Positions 1-10,123 of a stretch of DNA of 12,192 nucleotides are shown one piece after another. The notes below the pieces were generated by a model. It searched no databases, was not told where the DNA came from, and worked only from the letters and a program-made list of their open reading frames with translations. Every line of letters starts with the position of its first letter. The stretch's first letter is position 1. This DNA is from Leucobacter sp. (lineage in GTDB: Bacteria > Actinomycetota > Actinomycetes > Actinomycetales > Microbacteriaceae). Position numbers and translations under genes: made by a program. The DNA lies in assembly GCA_017990305.1 (NCBI GenBank), contig JAGNOB010000018.1, positions 1-12,192 of the forward strand, in the 5' to 3' direction.

Positions 1-1
1 G

Positions 2-1036
2 GCATACCTCGTCCAGGTGTTTCGGCGCGGGTCTGGCACGTTCCTTTTCGACCCCGTCGACATCACCGACTTTTCCCCACTCGCTGCAGCACTTACGGGC
101 GACGAATGGGTACTGCACGCGGCCGACCAGGATCTCCCGAGCCTCGCGGAGATTGGACTCATTCCCGCCCGGCTGTTCGACACCGAGCTCGGTTCTCGTC
201 TGCTCGGTCTCGACCGGGTCGGACTCGGCGCTGTCACGGCGGAGCTGCTTGATGTTGAGCTCGCTAAGGCGCACTCCGCCTCTGACTGGTCGACGAGGCC
301 CCTGCCAGAGGCATGGCTCGAATACGCCGCGCTCGATGTCGCGTTGCTTCCCGACCTCAGGGACGCCGTCGCTGCACGCCTGCTTGAGGCGGGCAAGCTT
401 GACTATGCCGAGCAAGAGTTCGAAGCCGTGCGCGTGCGCCCTCCGAAGCCCAAGGCTGTTGAACCATGGCGCAAGCTTTCGGGCGGCAACCGCATGAAAG
501 CCCCGCGGCAGCTGGCTATGGTTCGCGAGCTCTGGACCGCCCGCGACGAACTCGCGCAGCAGCTCGACGTCGCGCCGGGCAGGCTGCTTCCCGACGCATC
601 GATCGTTGCGGCCGTGACGGCGAACCCGAGGTCGGCTGGATCGCTTGCCTCAATGAAGACGTTCCGCGGTCGCGCGAGCCGCACAGAGCTAGACCGTTGG
701 TGGCGCGCAATCCTGCGCGGCAAGACCACGGAGGACTTGCCTGGACAAAAGACGCGCGAGCCCGGCACGATCCCGAGCCATCGCGGCTGGTCGCAGCGTC
801 ACCCCGAGGCGGCAGATCGACTTGCCGAGCTGCGCGCCGTCGTCACCGCGGAGGCTGAACGGCAGCACATGCCACCCGAGAACCTCATCGCCCCCGCGCT
901 CGTGCGCGAACTTGCGTGGCAGCCGCCAGCGGATCCCTCCCCCGAGGGCGTCGCGAACCGACTTGCTGACCTCGGCGCCCGACCGTGGCAGCTTGCACTT
1001 GTTGCACCAATTCTCTCGACCGTTTTTGTAGATTAA
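2..1036 (+). CDS. rnd: Ribonuclease D-like protein: DEDD 3'-5' exonuclease plus HRDC domain (5' end outside window)
   Basis: This is a partial gene. The reading frame is open back to base 2 and family similarity continues into it (AYLVQVFRRGSGTFLFDP), so the GTG at 17 is an internal valine, not the start. Numbering from base 17, the Exo II segment is HAADQDL (34-40, catalytic Asp about 39). FDTELGSRLLG (54-64) is the next conserved RNase D segment, and Exo III is YAALDVALLPDL (103-114) with its Tyr and Asp. The Exo I motif (DxE) must lie upstream of the window. After a linker, residues about 160-235 form an HRDC nucleic-acid-binding domain, and a further helical C-terminal region follows to the stop. 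The family trims 3' ends of structured RNAs such as tRNA precursors in the cytoplasm; the exact substrate in actinobacteria is inferred. Only the closely related Rnd/HRDC exonucleases seem a credible alternative. Confidence 0.9.
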   Translation, partial: AYLVQVFRRGSGTFLFDPVDITDFSPLAAALTGDEWVLHAADQDLPSLAEIGLIPARLFDTELGSRLLGLDRVGLGAVTAELLDVELAKAHSASDWSTRPLPEAWLEYAALDVALLPDLRDAVAARLLEAGKLDYAEQEFEAVRVRPPKPKAVEPWRKLSGGNRMKAPRQLAMVRELWTARDELAQQLDVAPGRLLPDASIVAAVTANPRSAGSLASMKTFRGRASRTELDRWWRAILRGKTTEDLPGQKTREPGTIPSHRGWSQRHPEAADRLAELRAVVTAEAERQHMPPENLIAPALVRELAWQPPADPSPEGVANRLADLGARPWQLALVAPILSTVFVD

Positions 1037-1056
1037 CGCCAAGTTTTTCCAAGGCT

Positions 1057-1072
1057 CGCGCTCCTCAGCGCG
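1057..1072 (+). terminator. Possible weak terminator hairpin after rnd
   Basis: CGCGCT (1057-1062) and AGCGCG (1067-1072) are perfect inverse complements around a 4-base loop, 20 bases past the rnd stop. No T-run follows, so if it ends transcription it does so weakly; it may also be a chance G/C-rich structure. Confidence 0.25.
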
Positions 1073-1112
1073 CGATCCGCGCACCCGAACTGCGCTACCA
1101 GGGTCGACTTCG

Positions 1113-1128
1113 TAGGATGAGAACATCC
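1113..1128 (+). promoter_or_regulatory. Candidate fadAB promoter -10 with overlapping inverted repeat
   Basis: TAGGAT (1113-1118) fits the actinobacterial TAnnnT -10 consensus and would start transcription around 1124-1126, leaving a leader of about 28 bases that contains the GGAGG ribosome-binding site of fadA. No good -35 hexamer is visible 16-18 bases upstream. The inverted repeat GGATG-agaa-CATCC (1115-1119 and 1124-1128) covers the -10 and the expected start site, which is where a repressor would bind. Its role as an operator is inference. Confidence 0.35.
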
Positions 1129-1138
1129 AACACACCAC

Positions 1139-1165
1139 ATGATGGAGGCGAAGTGGCCACAATGA
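1139..1165 (+). promoter_or_regulatory. fadA ribosome-binding site with two possible starts and an overlapping 8-codon ORF
   Basis: GGAGG lies at 1144-1148. The in-frame GTG at 1153 is 4 bases downstream and the in-frame ATG at 1162 is 13 bases downstream, so neither has the ideal 5-9 base spacing. In another frame, ATG-ATG at 1139 and 1142 opens an 8-codon ORF (peptide MMEAKWPQ) whose TGA (1163-1165) overlaps the ATG at 1162 as ATGA. This mini-ORF contains the Shine-Dalgarno of fadA itself and has no clear ribosome-binding site of its own. Confidence 0.45.
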
Positions 1166-2355
1166 GAGAAGTCGTATTCGTAGACGGGGTACGAACCCCA
1201 TTCGGACGCGCCGGAGAAAAGGGCATGTACGCGGGCACCCGCGCCGATGATCTCGCCGTAAAGGCGCTCCAGGGACTTGTCGAGCGAAACCCAGAGGTCC
1301 CGCTCGACCGAATCGACGATGTTGGCATCGCAGCAACGACGCAGCAGGGTGACCAGGGCCTCACGCTCGGGCGCTCGGTTGCGATCCTCGCGGGCCTTCC
1401 GAACACCGTGCCGGGCTTTGCGCTCGACCGAATGTGCGCGGGCGCAATGACAACCGCATCGTTTATGGGCGCAGCCATCGGCGCAGGTCAGTACGACCTC
1501 GCGGTGGCAGGCGGTGTCGAGCACATGGGCAGGCACCCGATCGGTGAGGGCGCGGATCCGAACCCGCGCTTTGTAGCCGAGAAGATGGTGAGCCCCGATG
1601 CGCTCAACATGGGCATGACCGCGGAGCGGCTCCACGACCGTTTCCCGCAGCTCACGAAGGAGCGCTCGGATCGCTTCGGCATGCTCAGCCAGCAGAAGGT
1701 GCAGGCTGCATACGACCGCGGCGACATCCAGCCGGATCTCGTGCCGGTCGCAGTGCAGTCCGCCGCGGGCTGGGGCCTGGCCACCGAGGACGAGGGCCGT
1801 CGCCCCGAGACCACACTTGAGGGCCTCGCAACGCTGAAGACCCCCTTCCGCCCGCACGGTCGCGTCACCGCCGGAACCGCGTCACCGCTCACCGATGGCG
1901 CGACAATGTCGCTGCTCGCCGGCGGGGACACTGCCAAGGAACTCGGGCTGAAGCCAAAGATGCGTCTCGTCTCGTTCGCGTTCGCTGGCGTTGAGCCCGA
2001 GGTCATGGGCCTTGGCCCCGTCCCCTCAACGGAGAAGGCGCTGAAGAAGGCTGGCCTGTCCATCACCGATATCGGGCTCTTCGAGCTCAACGAGGCATTC
2101 GCAGTTCAGGTGCTTTCGCTGCTCGACCACTTCGACATCGCGGACGATGATCCCCGCGTCAACATGTGGGGCGGAGCAATCGCTGTCGGCCATCCGCTCG
2201 CCGCAACGGGCGTTCGCCTCATGATCCAGCTTGCTCGCCAGTTCGAGCAGCGCCCAGACGTGCGCTACGGGGTCACCGCAATGTGCGTGGGCCTCGGCCA
2301 GGGCGGCACCCAGATTTGGGAGAACCCACACTACAACGGCAAGAAGGGTAAGTAA
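1153..2355 (+). CDS. fadA: Acetyl-CoA C-acyltransferase (3-ketoacyl-CoA thiolase)
   Basis: This enzyme cleaves 3-ketoacyl-CoA with CoA to give acetyl-CoA and a shortened acyl-CoA, the last step of beta-oxidation in the cytoplasm. The protein has 400 residues from the GTG at 1153, or 397 from the ATG at 1162; both fit the usual thiolase length of about 390-400. Numbered from the ATG, the acyl-enzyme cysteine is Cys92 in DRMCAGAM, GTASPLTDGA is at 238-247, and NEAFA is at 310-314. The catalytic His is His344 in AVGHPLAATG and the second catalytic Cys is Cys375 in MCVGLGQGG. All catalytic elements are intact. The long frame extends upstream to 985 inside rnd, but that extension does not look like thiolase. 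The GTG is preferred because GGAGG is close to it; the ATG remains possible. fadB follows after 5 bases, so the two are co-transcribed and probably form a trifunctional complex. The fadA name is favoured over an acetoacetyl-CoA thiolase because of this linkage. Confidence 0.93.
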   Translation: MATMREVVFVDGVRTPFGRAGEKGMYAGTRADDLAVKALQGLVERNPEVPLDRIDDVGIAATTQQGDQGLTLGRSVAILAGLPNTVPGFALDRMCAGAMTTASFMGAAIGAGQYDLAVAGGVEHMGRHPIGEGADPNPRFVAEKMVSPDALNMGMTAERLHDRFPQLTKERSDRFGMLSQQKVQAAYDRGDIQPDLVPVAVQSAAGWGLATEDEGRRPETTLEGLATLKTPFRPHGRVTAGTASPLTDGATMSLLAGGDTAKELGLKPKMRLVSFAFAGVEPEVMGLGPVPSTEKALKKAGLSITDIGLFELNEAFAVQVLSLLDHFDIADDDPRVNMWGGAIAVGHPLAATGVRLMIQLARQFEQRPDVRYGVTAMCVGLGQGGTQIWENPHYNGKKGK

Positions 2356-2360
2356 CCGAT

Positions 2361-4496
2361 ATGACTGACTACTCGAAGATCGACTTCTCGCCGATCGTGA
2401 GCGCGTCCGACGACGAGGTCGTCACCGAGTCCTTCGTTCGCGACGTGAAGCTGCCCTCAGGCGGCACACTCGCGCTCATCACGCTCGACAACGGCCGAGA
2501 CTATACGCGGCCGAACACCTTTGGTCCGCGCACCCTGCAGGGCCTCGGTGAGGTGCTCGACGCTCTCACGCAGCGCGCTGCAGCTGGCGAGATCCAGGCC
2601 GTTGCCGTCACCGGCAAGCAGTTCATCTTTGGTGCTGGCGCCGACCTGTCAAAGGTGTCGACGCTTGCCACCGCCGAGAACGCGCGCCTGATGGCACAGG
2701 CCGGACACTTTGTACTCGGCAAGTTCGGCAAGATCGGCGTCCCCTCGTTCGCTTTTGTGAACGGCCTCGCACTCGGTGGCGCACTTGAGATCGCACTCAA
2801 CTGCGACTATCGAACGCTCGACTCGTCAACCGCAGCGATCGCCTTCCCCGAGGTCTTCCTCGGGATCATCCCGGGCTGGGGCGGCGCAACCCTGCTTCCG
2901 AACCTCATCGGGATCGAGAACGCGCTCAAGGTGATCGTCTCAAACCCCCTGCAGAACAATCGAATGCTCAAGCCGAAGCAGGCCTACGAGCTGGGTATCT
3001 TCGACACGATGTTTGGCGCGGCGAGCTTCCTTGAGCAGTCCATCGCCTGGGCAGACAGCGTCCTCACCGGCAAGACAAAGGTCGAGCGCCCTAACGAGCC
3101 AGGCAAGATCGAGCGCATGACAAAGTGGCCGATCGCGATCAAGGTCGCGCGGGACACCGTGAAGTCACGCCTCGGCACCGCCGCAAAGTCGCCCTACGCA
3201 GCGATCGACCTGCTCGCCGCAGCGAAGGACAACGATATCGAGGCCGGCTTCGCCCGCGAGGACGAGGCACTCGCCGAGCTCATCTCAGGCGACCAGTTTG
3301 CAGCGTCGATCTACGCCTTCGACCTCGTCCAGAAGCGCGCTAAGCGCCCCGCTGGCGCCCCAGACAAGGAGCTCGCGAAGCGGGTGCAGAAGGTCGGCAT
3401 CATCGGTGCGGGTCTCATGGCGAGCCAGTTTGCGCTCTTGTTCGCCCGCAAGCTGCGCGTGCCCGTCGTCATCACGGATCTCGATCAGGGCCGCGTCGAC
3501 AAGGGCGTCGCCTACATTCACGGCGAGATCGACAAGATGCATGAGAAGGGCCGCTTGTCGACGGACGACGCGAACCAGGTCAAGGCGCTCGTCACTGGCA
3601 CGACAGACAAGTCACTCTTTGCGGACTGCGACTGGGTCATCGAGGCTGTCTTCGAGGAGCTCTCGGTAAAGCAGCAGGTTTTCGCGGAGATCGAGCAGAT
3701 CGTCTCTCCCGAGGCGATCCTCGCCACGAACACGTCCTCGCTCTCGGTCGAGCAGATCGGGTCGAACCTTGCGAACCCCGAGCGCCTTGTCGGCTTCCAC
3801 TTCTTCAACCCCGTCGCGGTCATGCCGCTGCTCGAGGTTGTGAAGAGCCCAGCGACGAGCGACGAGGCGCTTTCGACCGCGATGATCATCGCGAAGAAGC
3901 TCGGCAAGAGCGCCATCATCACGGCGGATCGCCCAGGCTTCGTGGTGAATCGACTGCTCGCCAAGGTCATGGGCGAGGCGGCGCGCGCGCTCGACGAGGG
4001 TACCCCGCTTCCCGTCGTCGAGCAGTCGCTCGCACCGATCGGCATCCCGATGGGCCCGTTTGAGCTCATCGACCTCGTCGGCTGGAAGGTCGCTGCCCAC
4101 GTGCAGGACACGATGGTGGCAGCCTTCCCCGAGCGCTTCTACGCTTCGCCGAACATGCACGCCATGTCGGAGCTTGAGGAGCCACTCGTGAAGAACAAGA
4201 TCGGCAAGGTCGAAGACCTCTCGAAGTCAGCAAAGAAGGCCCTCAAGTTTGGCAAGACTCCGGTCGCGCCCGAGGAGATTCTACGCCGGGTCGAGAACGA
4301 ACTCGCCAACGAGATCAAGATCATGCTCGACGAGGGCGTCGTGCACGCCGCAGAGGATATCGACCTCGGTCTGATCCTCGGCGCGGGCTGGCCATTCCAG
4401 GCTGGCGGGGCGACCCCGTACCTTGACCGCGTCGGCGCATCGGAGCGGGTCTTTGGTGGCACGTTCCACGATCCGCGGATCGCTGCGAAGAGCTAG
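2361..4496 (+). CDS. fadB: Fatty-acid oxidation complex alpha subunit: enoyl-CoA hydratase / 3-hydroxyacyl-CoA dehydrogenase fusion
   Basis: This fusion hydrates enoyl-CoA and then oxidises L-3-hydroxyacyl-CoA with NAD+, supplying the substrate of the thiolase encoded just upstream. It has 711 residues, close to the 729 of E. coli FadB. Residues about 30-240 are a crotonase domain with FGAGADLS (90-97). Its two acid/base glutamates are present: Glu143 in LALGGALE and Glu164 in FPEVFLG. The NAD-binding fold begins about residue 343 with GAGLMA (349-354) and ITDLD (371-375). ATNTSS (455-460) follows. The dehydrogenase pair is His480 in GFHFFNP and Glu492 in LLEVV. PGFVVNRLLA (525-534) and GPFELIDLVG (565-574) begin the C-terminal dehydrogenase domains. 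Ala354 stands where many family members have Gly, a common variant. The start is the ATG 5 bases after the fadA stop; only a weak AAGGG (2345-2349) precedes it, so translational coupling to fadA is likely. Confidence 0.95.
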   Translation: MTDYSKIDFSPIVSASDDEVVTESFVRDVKLPSGGTLALITLDNGRDYTRPNTFGPRTLQGLGEVLDALTQRAAAGEIQAVAVTGKQFIFGAGADLSKVSTLATAENARLMAQAGHFVLGKFGKIGVPSFAFVNGLALGGALEIALNCDYRTLDSSTAAIAFPEVFLGIIPGWGGATLLPNLIGIENALKVIVSNPLQNNRMLKPKQAYELGIFDTMFGAASFLEQSIAWADSVLTGKTKVERPNEPGKIERMTKWPIAIKVARDTVKSRLGTAAKSPYAAIDLLAAAKDNDIEAGFAREDEALAELISGDQFAASIYAFDLVQKRAKRPAGAPDKELAKRVQKVGIIGAGLMASQFALLFARKLRVPVVITDLDQGRVDKGVAYIHGEIDKMHEKGRLSTDDANQVKALVTGTTDKSLFADCDWVIEAVFEELSVKQQVFAEIEQIVSPEAILATNTSSLSVEQIGSNLANPERLVGFHFFNPVAVMPLLEVVKSPATSDEALSTAMIIAKKLGKSAIITADRPGFVVNRLLAKVMGEAARALDEGTPLPVVEQSLAPIGIPMGPFELIDLVGWKVAAHVQDTMVAAFPERFYASPNMHAMSELEEPLVKNKIGKVEDLSKSAKKALKFGKTPVAPEEILRRVENELANEIKIMLDEGVVHAAEDIDLGLILGAGWPFQAGGATPYLDRVGASERVFGGTFHDPRIAAKS

Positions 4497-4512
4497 CTCA
4501 AGGCCGCTCACG

Positions 4513-4564
4513 CGCGAAACGCCCCGCAACCTGCTGAAGAAGTAAGGCTGCGGGGCGTTTCGCG
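4513..4564. terminator. Bidirectional terminator between convergent fadB and dxs
   Basis: A perfect 16-bp inverted repeat (CGCGAAACGCCCCGCA at 4513-4528 against 4549-4564) surrounds a 20-base loop. It begins 16 bases after the fadB stop and ends 12 bases beyond the dxs stop, so it can serve both genes. There is no T-run on either side beyond the TTT inside the stem, so it departs from the classical intrinsic form. The placement between two convergent stops is the main support. Confidence 0.75.
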
Positions 4565-4576
4565 TTGAAGCAGGCG

Positions 4577-6508
4577 CTATTCGGGCCGAGCCGTTGGGAC
4601 GCGCGTGCCGCGAACCTGCTCGGCAACCTCCGCAGCAATCTGCTCCGAGGTAAGACCCGCGTCCTCAAGGAGCTCTTCGCGGGTGGCGTGTTCGAGGAAC
4701 TCGTATGGCGTTCCAAGCTCGCTGACACCGGTATCAACCCCGGCCTCACGCATCTCTTGGCGAATTGTCGTACCGACGCCGCCGACGCGCAGTCCGTCCT
4801 CGATACTCACGACGAGCCGGTGGGTGCTCGCAAGTTCTACAACCGACTTCGGGACGGGGATGACCCAGCGCGGATCAATGACCGTCGCAGTGATCCCTTG
4901 CTCCGCGAGCAGCGCGGCTGCGTCGAGAGCGATGCGAGTCATCGGGCCGACGGCGACAAAGAGTACGTCTTCGTGGACGTCGACCGCGCCCCCGGCAGGC
5001 TGGCGAGTCGCCGTACCTGCGTGAAGCACATCTACGCCGTCCGCGGTACGCCACAGCTGTGGCAGCGGCTCCCCCACGGCTCCCTTGGGGTAGCGGATCG
5101 CGGTCGGCGCATCGTCGACGAGAACGGCTTCGCCGAGCGTCTCACGGAGAGTCGCCTCGTCACGGGGAGCGGCGATTCGAATACCGGGCACAATCTGCAG
5201 CATCGCCAAGTCCCAGACGCCATTGTGACTGGCTCCGTCAGGGCCAGTAATTCCCGCACGGTCAAGAACAAGGGTCACGCCTGCGTTGTGCAGTGCCACG
5301 TCCATCAAGAGCTGATCGAATGCGCGATTCATGAATGTCGCGTAGATCGCAACAACCGGATGTAGGCCACCGTACGCGAGCCCGGCGGCGCTTGTTACAG
5401 CGTGCTGCTCCGCAATACCAACGTCATACACCCGCTGCGGGAAAGCCTCAGCGAAGCCGTCGAGTCCGGTCGGACGAAGCATGGCTCCGGTGATCCCGAC
5501 AAGCTTCGGGTGCCGGTGTGCGAGCGCGACGATCTCCTCGCGGAAGACGGATGTCCAGCTGCGTTCTGAAGAACTCGATAGCGGGGCCCCGCTGCCCGGG
5601 TCGATCTGGCCAATCGCGTGGAACTGGTCTGCCTCGTCGTTCACAGCAGGGGCGTAACCGCGCCCCTTCTCTGTGATGACGTGCACAAGCGCTGGGCGGC
5701 CGTAACCCTTGGCCTGTTTGAGAGCTGTTTCAACCGCGGCGAGATCGTGGCCGTCGACTGGACCAACGTACTTGATGTCAAGGTTGGCGTAGAGGTCTTG
5801 GTTGCCTGAGGCACGACTCACGAAGCCGCGCAACGCGCCGCGCGCCGCGCGATAGACCGTGCGGCCGGCGGTGCCGAAGTTATTGAAAAGGCGCTCGCTA
5901 CCTTCCTGCAGGTCACGATAGCTCCCGGTGACGCGAACACCGTTAAGGAAGCGCGCCATCCCGCCGATCGTCGGAGCATAGGAGCGCCCGTTGTCGTTCA
6001 TCACGATAATGAGATTGCGGTCGTTATCGTCGGTGATGTTGTTGAGCGCCTCCCAGGTCATGCCGCCGGTAAGGGCGCCATCACCAACAACGGCGACAAC
6101 GTGCCTATCTTGCTTGCCTGTCGCACTGAAGGCCCGGGAGATACCGTCTGCCCAGCTGAGTGAGCTAGAAGCATGGGAGCTCTCGACGACGTCGTGCTCA
6201 CTCTCGGAGCGCTGCGGGTAGCCAGCGAGGCCGCCGCGCTTGCGGAGGTCAGTAAAGTCCTTGCGCCCGGTGAGGATCTTGTGCACGTAGCTCTGATGCC
6301 CTGTGTCCCAGACGATCGGGTCATTCGGCGATTCAAACACACGGTGCAGGGCGATCGTCAGTTCAACGACGCCTAGGTTCGGGCCAAGGTGCCCACCGGT
6401 TTTCGACACCTCTGAGATTAGGAACTCACGGATATCTGCCGCGAGTTCCACACACTCTTCGGGGCTCAGCGCGTCGAGATCGCGCGGCCCATTGATTCGC
6501 TCAAGCAC
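4577..6508 (-). CDS. dxs: 1-deoxy-D-xylulose-5-phosphate synthase
   Basis: This enzyme condenses pyruvate and glyceraldehyde 3-phosphate to 1-deoxy-D-xylulose 5-phosphate using thiamine diphosphate, the first and often flux-controlling step of the MEP isoprenoid pathway. It has 643 residues; the family is about 620-640. The N-terminal half has GGHLGPNLG (38-46, conserved His40), DTGHQ (68-72, His71) and the thiamine/Mg motif GDGALTGG (142-149) to NDN (171-173). YVGPVDGHD (247-255) and the EKGRGYAP segment (280-287) follow. The transketolase-like half has the catalytic Glu367 in DVGIAEQHA and DRAGITGPDG (416-425), and a transketolase C-terminal domain ends the protein. The start is GTG (6506-6508); an in-frame TAG lies 12 bases upstream, so no longer start exists. 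The purine run AGGGAG abuts the GTG directly and cannot act as a normally spaced ribosome-binding site. The gene follows the acnA terminator, so it is probably transcribed on its own. Confidence 0.97.
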   Translation of the reverse strand: MLERINGPRDLDALSPEECVELAADIREFLISEVSKTGGHLGPNLGVVELTIALHRVFESPNDPIVWDTGHQSYVHKILTGRKDFTDLRKRGGLAGYPQRSESEHDVVESSHASSSLSWADGISRAFSATGKQDRHVVAVVGDGALTGGMTWEALNNITDDNDRNLIIVMNDNGRSYAPTIGGMARFLNGVRVTGSYRDLQEGSERLFNNFGTAGRTVYRAARGALRGFVSRASGNQDLYANLDIKYVGPVDGHDLAAVETALKQAKGYGRPALVHVITEKGRGYAPAVNDEADQFHAIGQIDPGSGAPLSSSSERSWTSVFREEIVALAHRHPKLVGITGAMLRPTGLDGFAEAFPQRVYDVGIAEQHAVTSAAGLAYGGLHPVVAIYATFMNRAFDQLLMDVALHNAGVTLVLDRAGITGPDGASHNGVWDLAMLQIVPGIRIAAPRDEATLRETLGEAVLVDDAPTAIRYPKGAVGEPLPQLWRTADGVDVLHAGTATRQPAGGAVDVHEDVLFVAVGPMTRIALDAAALLAEQGITATVIDPRWVIPVPKSVVELASTHRLVVSIEDGLRVGGVGTTIRQEMREAGVDTGVSELGTPYEFLEHATREELLEDAGLTSEQIAAEVAEQVRGTRVPTARPE

Positions 6509-6520
6509 CTCCCTAGTCTA
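6509..6520 (-). promoter_or_regulatory. Candidate leaderless promoter of dxs
   Basis: On the minus strand, TAGACT (6515-6520) matches TAnnnT and is followed by 6 bases (agggag) and then the GTG start. A transcript starting at the G of GTG would be leaderless, which explains why no spaced Shine-Dalgarno is present. No -35-like hexamer is visible; the expected -35 position falls inside the acnA terminator stem. Established background: leaderless mRNAs with a -10 about 6-7 bases before the start codon are common in actinobacteria. Confidence 0.5.
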
Positions 6521-6521
6521 C

Positions 6522-6579
6522 TGAAGAAAGCGAAGACCCCCTCCGCTTCCCGAGTGTTCGCGGGAAGCGGAGGGGGTCT
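6522..6579 (-). terminator. Intrinsic terminator of acnA
   Basis: A perfect 19-bp inverted repeat (6534-6552 and 6561-6579; core GACCCCCTCCGCTTCCCG) with an 8-base loop begins 22 bases past the acnA stop on the minus strand. It is followed by the T-rich tail TTCGCTTTCTTCAG (6521-6534 read on the minus strand). The stem and tail orientation fit termination of minus-strand transcripts coming from acnA. Confidence 0.85.
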
Positions 6580-6601
6580 CTAGGCAGATGCCGAGTGCGT
6601 G

Positions 6602-9274
<2,673 letters not shown>

Positions 9275-9314
9275 GAGGTCCCTCCAAAGTCTCTCGATGT
9301 CAAGATAAATCCTA
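9275..9314 (-). promoter_or_regulatory. acnA ribosome-binding site and candidate promoter
   Basis: GGAGG (minus strand, 9281-9285) sits 6 bases before the acnA ATG, an ideal spacing that fixes the start. TAGGAT (minus strand, 9309-9314) fits a -10 and would give a leader of about 28 bases, but no good -35 is seen. The expected -35 would lie in the 3' end of the DUF3159 gene. The promoter part is tentative; the ribosome-binding site is firm. Confidence 0.45.
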
Positions 9315-9319
9315 CACCC

Positions 9320-10123
9320 TCACGGCGTTCGCCGCTGTCGCCCTGACGGGGTGTTCTCCCCCGAGATTACGCCCTTTTTGTCGGGCGAATCATCTGATGA
9401 AGATTGCAGGCGGCGGACGACGAACCATGTCACCACGATGATTGCCGCGAACAGCGGCACCCCCATCACGATCCGTGCCACCCCGAGCGCTTCGACGCGT
9501 TCGGACAAATACATGGGTAGCTGCACGGCAAGGCGCGCGACAAACAGGCCGAGCCACATAACTGTAAGCCAGAGCGCGGTCCGCCGAGTCTTCGAATGCT
9601 TACGCCAGCCGCGCATGTCGCCGTTGAGCATGCCTATCAACAGACCAATCGCGGGCCAGCCTACGAGAATGGAGATGAGGAGGCCGGCGGACCATGCAAT
9701 GTTGACGACAAACCCGGAGAGGAAGTAGTCGACGCCGCGCCCGGTGATCAGAGTGATGATGACGGCAATGCCGACGCCCAACACCCCTGAGAGCGCTGAA
9801 ACAATCGTTTCGCGCTGCACGAGGCGCATAATCACGAGGAGTAGCGCAAGCCCCCCTGGCACGAGAGCGGAGAGCCGGGCGTCCTTCGTGATGACGAAGA
9901 GCACGACGAAAAGCAGGCTGGGAACGATGGCCTCAATGACGCCGCGCACACCACCTATAGCCCCGAAAACGCCGGCGGCGGAGAGATCCTCACCTTCGGC
10001 ACCGGCTCGCACGGCCCGCGCAATACCTCCGTTGAGCGCGGGGAGGCGCGATTGGCTCGCACCCTCAGGCTGCTCGCGAGGGGTGGGCTCGCCGGCTGGC
10101 TCGTCGGGGCGCACGGCACTCAC
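9320..10123 (-). CDS. DUF3159 family multi-pass membrane protein
   Basis: The function is unknown. The 267-residue protein has a polar N-terminus (about 1-45, rich in Glu, Pro and Ala) followed by roughly six hydrophobic segments at about 63-78, 84-101, 107-127, 134-165, 183-202 and 213-237. A basic polar tail ends in GRQRRTP. I assign DUF3159 from the VFGAIGGVRGVIEAIVPSLLF start of the membrane domain and from the neighbourhood (Rv2693c-type gene near dut and DUF3710 in actinobacteria); both are recalled, not searched. The GTG start overlaps the TGA of the DUF3710 gene by 4 bases (GTGA, 10120-10123), so translation is very probably coupled. acnA follows 45 bases downstream. The protein presumably sits in the cytoplasmic membrane; transport or an accessory role is speculation. 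Confidence 0.85.
   Translation of the reverse strand: MSAVRPDEPAGEPTPREQPEGASQSRLPALNGGIARAVRAGAEGEDLSAAGVFGAIGGVRGVIEAIVPSLLFVVLFVITKDARLSALVPGGLALLLVIMRLVQRETIVSALSGVLGVGIAVIITLITGRGVDYFLSGFVVNIAWSAGLLISILVGWPAIGLLIGMLNGDMRGWRKHSKTRRTALWLTVMWLGLFVARLAVQLPMYLSERVEALGVARIVMGVPLFAAIIVVTWFVVRRLQSSSDDSPDKKGVISGENTPSGRQRRTP

Noticed and set aside
985..1152. Extension of fadA upstream to the ATG at 985
   Set aside because: The extra 56 residues overlap the rnd coding region in another frame and contain no thiolase sequence; the GGAGG at 1144 points to 1153 or 1162.
4565..5365. A 266-codon open frame on the plus strand across the 3' half of dxs
   Set aside because: It lies wholly antisense to a clearly conserved dxs, its translation has no family character, and it arises from the codon bias of the real gene.
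9298..9303. A perfect TTGACA (minus strand) upstream of acnA
   Set aside because: A -10 placed 17 bases downstream would be GACCTC directly before the ATG, overlapping the start region, so it cannot drive acnA in the usual geometry.
9323..9336. CGGCG-tt-CGCCG repeat at the 3' end of the DUF3159 gene as a terminator before acnA
   Set aside because: It lies inside coding sequence, has a 2-base loop and no T-run; it is expected by chance at this GC content.
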